Of a DNA stretch of 17,287 nucleotides, positions 15,664-17,287 are shown piece by piece. Within the stretch, counting starts at the first letter, position 1. The number at the start of each line of letters is the position of its first letter. The notes under the pieces are model-generated. The model saw only the letters and a program-made list of their open reading frames with translations, ran no database searches and was not told the DNA's origin. The DNA is taken from the NCBI GenBank assembly GCA_964557545.1, contig CAZLAK010000032.1, positions 1 to 17,287 on the forward strand, in the 5' to 3' direction. This stretch comes from CAZLAK01 sp964557545 (GTDB taxonomy: Bacteria > Bacillota > Desulfotomaculia > Desulfotomaculales > Pelotomaculaceae). A program made the translations under genes and the position numbers.

Positions 15664-16112
15664 AGAGCCTTGCGGAGGCGCTGCGCCGTGCAGGCGCGAG
15701 GTACGTCCTGGTTGGGGGTCTGGCGGTGAACTTTCATGGGCGGCCCCGGATGACCCACGACATTGACCTGTTAGTAGATCCTTCGCCTGACAACCTGGAA
15801 AGGATCAAGGAAGCGCTGGCTTTTTTGCCGGACAAAGCGGTTTTGGAGGTTGGTTCTGACGATTTGCAGAAATATACCGTGGTCAGGGTTGCGGATGAAA
15901 TAGTAATTGACCTGATTGGTAAGATTGGGGATGTTGATGTTAGCAACGCAGGCATAGAAGAACACGAACTGGACGGCGTAAAAGTTTTGGTAGCCGATTT
16001 GGAGACGCTGATCAAAACGAAACAGGGTCTCAGAGAAAAGGACAGAGAAGACCTGCTGTTTCTTTTGTCAAAGCGGAAAGCAGCCAAAAGCGGCAGCAAT
16101 CTAAAGTTCTAG
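15597..16112 (+). CDS. Nucleotidyltransferase (MNT/DUF6036-like, possible toxin-antitoxin component)
   Basis: GTG 15597 lies 7 nt after GAGGAGG (15583-15589), inside the previous gene. The 171-aa product has the minimal nucleotidyltransferase motif: YVLVGGLAVNFHGRPRMTHDIDLLVD, with GG at 40-41, the catalytic DID at 55-57 and a probable third carboxylate at Asp105 (VIDLIG). A C-terminal LIKTKQGLREKDREDL helix is typical of the family. Such enzymes transfer NMP or AMP groups to a target (HepT toxins in MNT-HepT pairs, tRNA in MenT-type toxins). The target here is unknown, and no HepT-like gene is adjacent. It looks intact, unlike the truncated relative 300 bp upstream. Confidence 0.78.
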   Translation: MGSGDDARKEAAFSRLPTKEDIKSLAEALRRAGARYVLVGGLAVNFHGRPRMTHDIDLLVDPSPDNLERIKEALAFLPDKAVLEVGSDDLQKYTVVRVADEIVIDLIGKIGDVDVSNAGIEEHELDGVKVLVADLETLIKTKQGLREKDREDLLFLLSKRKAAKSGSNLKF

Positions 16113-16301
16113 GTTCAAGTCTGCACTAGCAGTCACAGCACAGTTCAAGCTTAGCGGGCGCACACGCGTGCACCTTTCTTTTTTGCTCAGTTTTTTGTAT
16201 AGGCGGCAAAATTCCCGGCAGTCTGCAAATTTTTGGTTGTGGGGCATGGTAAAATTAGGCAAAGTAACAATGCAGAGGGGATATGGAGTGAACAACTTTT
16301 G
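16113..16301. other. Non-coding stretch between nucleotidyltransferase and ghost gene
   Basis: No supported gene lies here. The segment is more AT-rich than the core genes and contains two GTTCAAG copies about 30 bp apart (near 16113 and 16145), T-runs, and a CACGCGTG palindrome near 16164. TAAAAT (16250-16255) is a possible -10 box without a well-spaced -35. Confidence 0.4.
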
Positions 16302-16304
16302 TGA

Positions 16305-16394
16305 AATTGCCAGCATAAAGCCCCAGTGTTGGAGCAAAGCAGAATTTATACTGAAAGGCTTGATAGAAAAGCAAACGGAGGTATTATAAAGTGA
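16305..16394 (+). pseudogene. Remnant 3' end of an unknown gene, coupled to the next gene
   Basis: After an in-frame stop at 16302-16304, the frame reads NCQHKAPVLEQSRIYTERL and then DRKANGGIIK, ending at TGA 16392-16394. The VLEQSRIY block equals the tail of the truncated nucleotidyltransferase frame at 15331-15354, so the two are paralogous C-termini. The stop overlaps the next gene's GTG as GTGA, the usual geometry of a coupled operon pair, so a full gene probably once preceded the pRiA4b-like gene. GGAGG near 16378-16382 serves as that gene's ribosome site. Confidence 0.5.
16325..16348 (+). repeat. Exact 24-bp direct repeat, copy 2
   Basis: This is identical to 15331-15354 and lies 994 bp downstream in the same orientation. 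It marks a duplicated gene tail. Confidence 0.9.
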
Positions 16395-16993
16395 ATGTGA
16401 TATATCAGCTTAAGATAACTATAATAGGTATTTCCCCGCCCATATGGAGGCGCGTGTTGGTACCGTCAGGCATCACCTTCCACAGGCTGCACAAAATCAT
16501 TCAGGCCGCCTTTGGCTGGCAAGACTACCACCTGTACAATTTTAAATTTAGCGATGCGGTGGTCGAAATTCCCGATGAAGATTACACCCCGGAAGAATTG
16601 TATGGGGAATTAAAATTTTACAACGCCAAAAGGACAAAAATCGAATCCCTGCTGGGTGAGAAGCACAAAAATTGCATATACACCTACGATTTTGGCGACA
16701 ACTGGAGGCACGAAGTAGCCGTGGAGAAAATCCTCCCCCCTAAAAAGGGGCAGGTTTACCCGGTGTGTGTAGACGGCGCCCGCCACAGGCCGCCGGAGGA
16801 CGTAGGCGGGGTTTCGGGTTACGAAAGATTTTTGTCTATCATTAATAACCCAAAGCACCCCGAGCACGAAGACTACCTGCTATGGGCGGAAAAGGACACG
16901 GGCGGGAGAAAGTTTGACCCGGAATATTTCTACCTAAATGAAATTAACCGGGCTCTGGCGAAATTGGCTGTGAGGCCTGGAAAAACTAAATGA
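16391..16993 (+). CDS. Plasmid pRiA4b ORF-3-like protein (PF07929 family)
   Basis: GTG 16391 follows GGAGG by about 8 nt and overlaps the preceding remnant's stop codon. The 200-aa soluble protein has the family hallmarks: YQLKITIIGISPPIWRRVLVP at the N-terminus, FHRLHKIIQAAFGWQDYHLYNF at about 30-51, IYTYDFGDNWRHEVAVEKI at about 96-114 and a RPPEDVGGVSGYERFL segment. Members are found on plasmids, near IS1096-type elements and in many chromosomes; molecular function is not established. It is complete. Its presence with gene remnants suggests an acquired region. No transposase lies in the window. Confidence 0.9.
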   Translation: MNVIYQLKITIIGISPPIWRRVLVPSGITFHRLHKIIQAAFGWQDYHLYNFKFSDAVVEIPDEDYTPEELYGELKFYNAKRTKIESLLGEKHKNCIYTYDFGDNWRHEVAVEKILPPKKGQVYPVCVDGARHRPPEDVGGVSGYERFLSIINNPKHPEHEDYLLWAEKDTGGRKFDPEYFYLNEINRALAKLAVRPGKTK

Positions 16994-17083
16994 ATATAAA
17001 TGTGTGCTCGAGGGGCGGAAAGCCTGGCCGGTTTAAACAAAGAAAAGGCTGTGTGCGCCTGCAGCGGGTGTTTAGCATGCTGT

Positions 17084-17145
17084 AACCTCACCCACATTGC
17101 TCACTTTCGGGTGTTTTTATTTTGTTGGGTGAGGTTTCGTTTTTT
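17084..17145 (+). terminator. Probable terminator after the pRiA4b-like gene
   Basis: AACCTCACCCA (17084-17094) and TGGGTGAGGTT (17126-17136) form a perfect 11-bp stem with a 31-nt loop, followed by TCGTTTTTTG. A competing pairing of CACCC with GGGTG (17109-17113), followed by TTTTTATTTT, is also possible. The long loop makes it atypical. Confidence 0.55.
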
Positions 17146-17219
17146 GTTTTCGCCGGCGCATGCCTTTTTAGTCCTTTGAGTTTTTTTATTTTTTCTTGAC
17201 TTTATCAGTTGACAGCCAT

Positions 17220-17244
17220 TTTTAGGGGGGTCAGAACCCTAAAA
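17220..17244. repeat. 8-bp inverted repeat TTTTAGGG/CCCTAAAA
   Basis: TTTTAGGG (17220-17227) and CCCTAAAA (17237-17244) are perfect inverted copies around a 9-nt GGGTCAGAA spacer. It could be a protein-binding site, a minus-strand terminator, or the edge of an element continuing past the window. Function is not known. Confidence 0.5.
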
Positions 17245-17287
17245 CCCGCATAAAATCTGGGTCGACTTTTGAAAATCTCAAAATTTG

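Larger units (their letters stand above)
16994..17287. other. AT-rich tail without a convincing gene
   Basis: The last 294 bases hold no supported gene. A 31-codon frame begins at ATG 16990, overlapping the previous stop as ATGA, but it has no good ribosome site. The stretch contains the inverted repeats at 17084-17136 and 17220-17244, T-runs at 17140-17195, TTGACT (17196-17201) and TTGACA (17209-17214) boxes without a matching -10, and a small TTTTGA/TCAAAA repeat (17267-17283). Confidence 0.5.

Noticed and set aside
16110..16125. GGTTCAAGTCT, similar to a tRNA T-loop
   Set aside because: The flanking bases do not form a T-stem, and no acceptor, D or anticodon arms can be drawn.
16168..16389. 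73-aa plus-strand frame before the pRiA4b-like gene
   Set aside because: It crosses the VLEQSRIY repeat in a different frame and has no family features. The remnant frame ending at 16394 explains the sequence better.
16990..17085. 31-codon frame overlapping the pRiA4b-like stop as ATGA
   Set aside because: There is no good ribosome site, it is very short, and no family pattern is seen.
17196..17224. TTGACT with TTTTTA at 17-bp spacing as a promoter
   Set aside because: The -10 matches consensus at only two positions, and no gene follows within the window.

Overview
The window looks like the chromosome of an anaerobic, moderately GC-rich Firmicute. The Pelotomaculum/Desulfotomaculum group (Peptococcaceae) is the best guess. 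The grounds are the secA-prfB pairing, a split two-gene transketolase, the gene order ftsEX-ctp-(minJ-like), a DUF2508 protein, strong GGAGG-type ribosome sites with many GTG and TTG starts, and a nucleotidyltransferase/pRiA4b-ORF3 accessory region. The genus is inference; the phylum-level call is firm.

Bases 1-14719 are a mostly co-directional housekeeping block. A consensus promoter and a leader hairpin precede secA (Sec translocase motor). Next come prfB (RF2, read through the conserved +1 frameshift), a YitT/DUF2179 membrane protein, and the two halves of a transketolase, closed by a good terminator. A cell-envelope cluster follows: ftsE and ftsX (overlapping), a secreted coiled-coil M23 peptidase, a terminator, a ctpA-type S41 protease, and a polytopic membrane protein with a C-terminal PDZ domain that matches B. 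subtilis MinJ in layout and context. FtsEX is expected to gate the coiled-coil hydrolase, and the two PDZ proteins may act in the same division or sporulation setting. A type 4 (Fe-S) uracil-DNA glycosylase comes next, then a convergent DUF2508 gene, then an Fsr-like MFS exporter.

Bases 14720-17287 are an accessory, partly decayed region. It holds a remnant small gene overlapping a truncated nucleotidyltransferase, then an apparently intact pair with the same architecture: a 70-aa protein overlapping a 171-aa DxD nucleotidyltransferase. A second remnant shares an exact 24-bp segment with the first decayed module and runs by a GTGA overlap into a pRiA4b ORF-3-like gene. The last 290 bases are AT-rich, contain inverted repeats and a probable terminator, and show no convincing gene.

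The most interesting points are the two overlapping small-protein/nucleotidyltransferase modules (one decayed, one intact, resembling toxin-antitoxin units), the duplicated gene tail, an M23 peptidase whose second HxH histidine is aspartate, and the leader hairpin of secA. I see no wholly new system that the sequence alone can establish.
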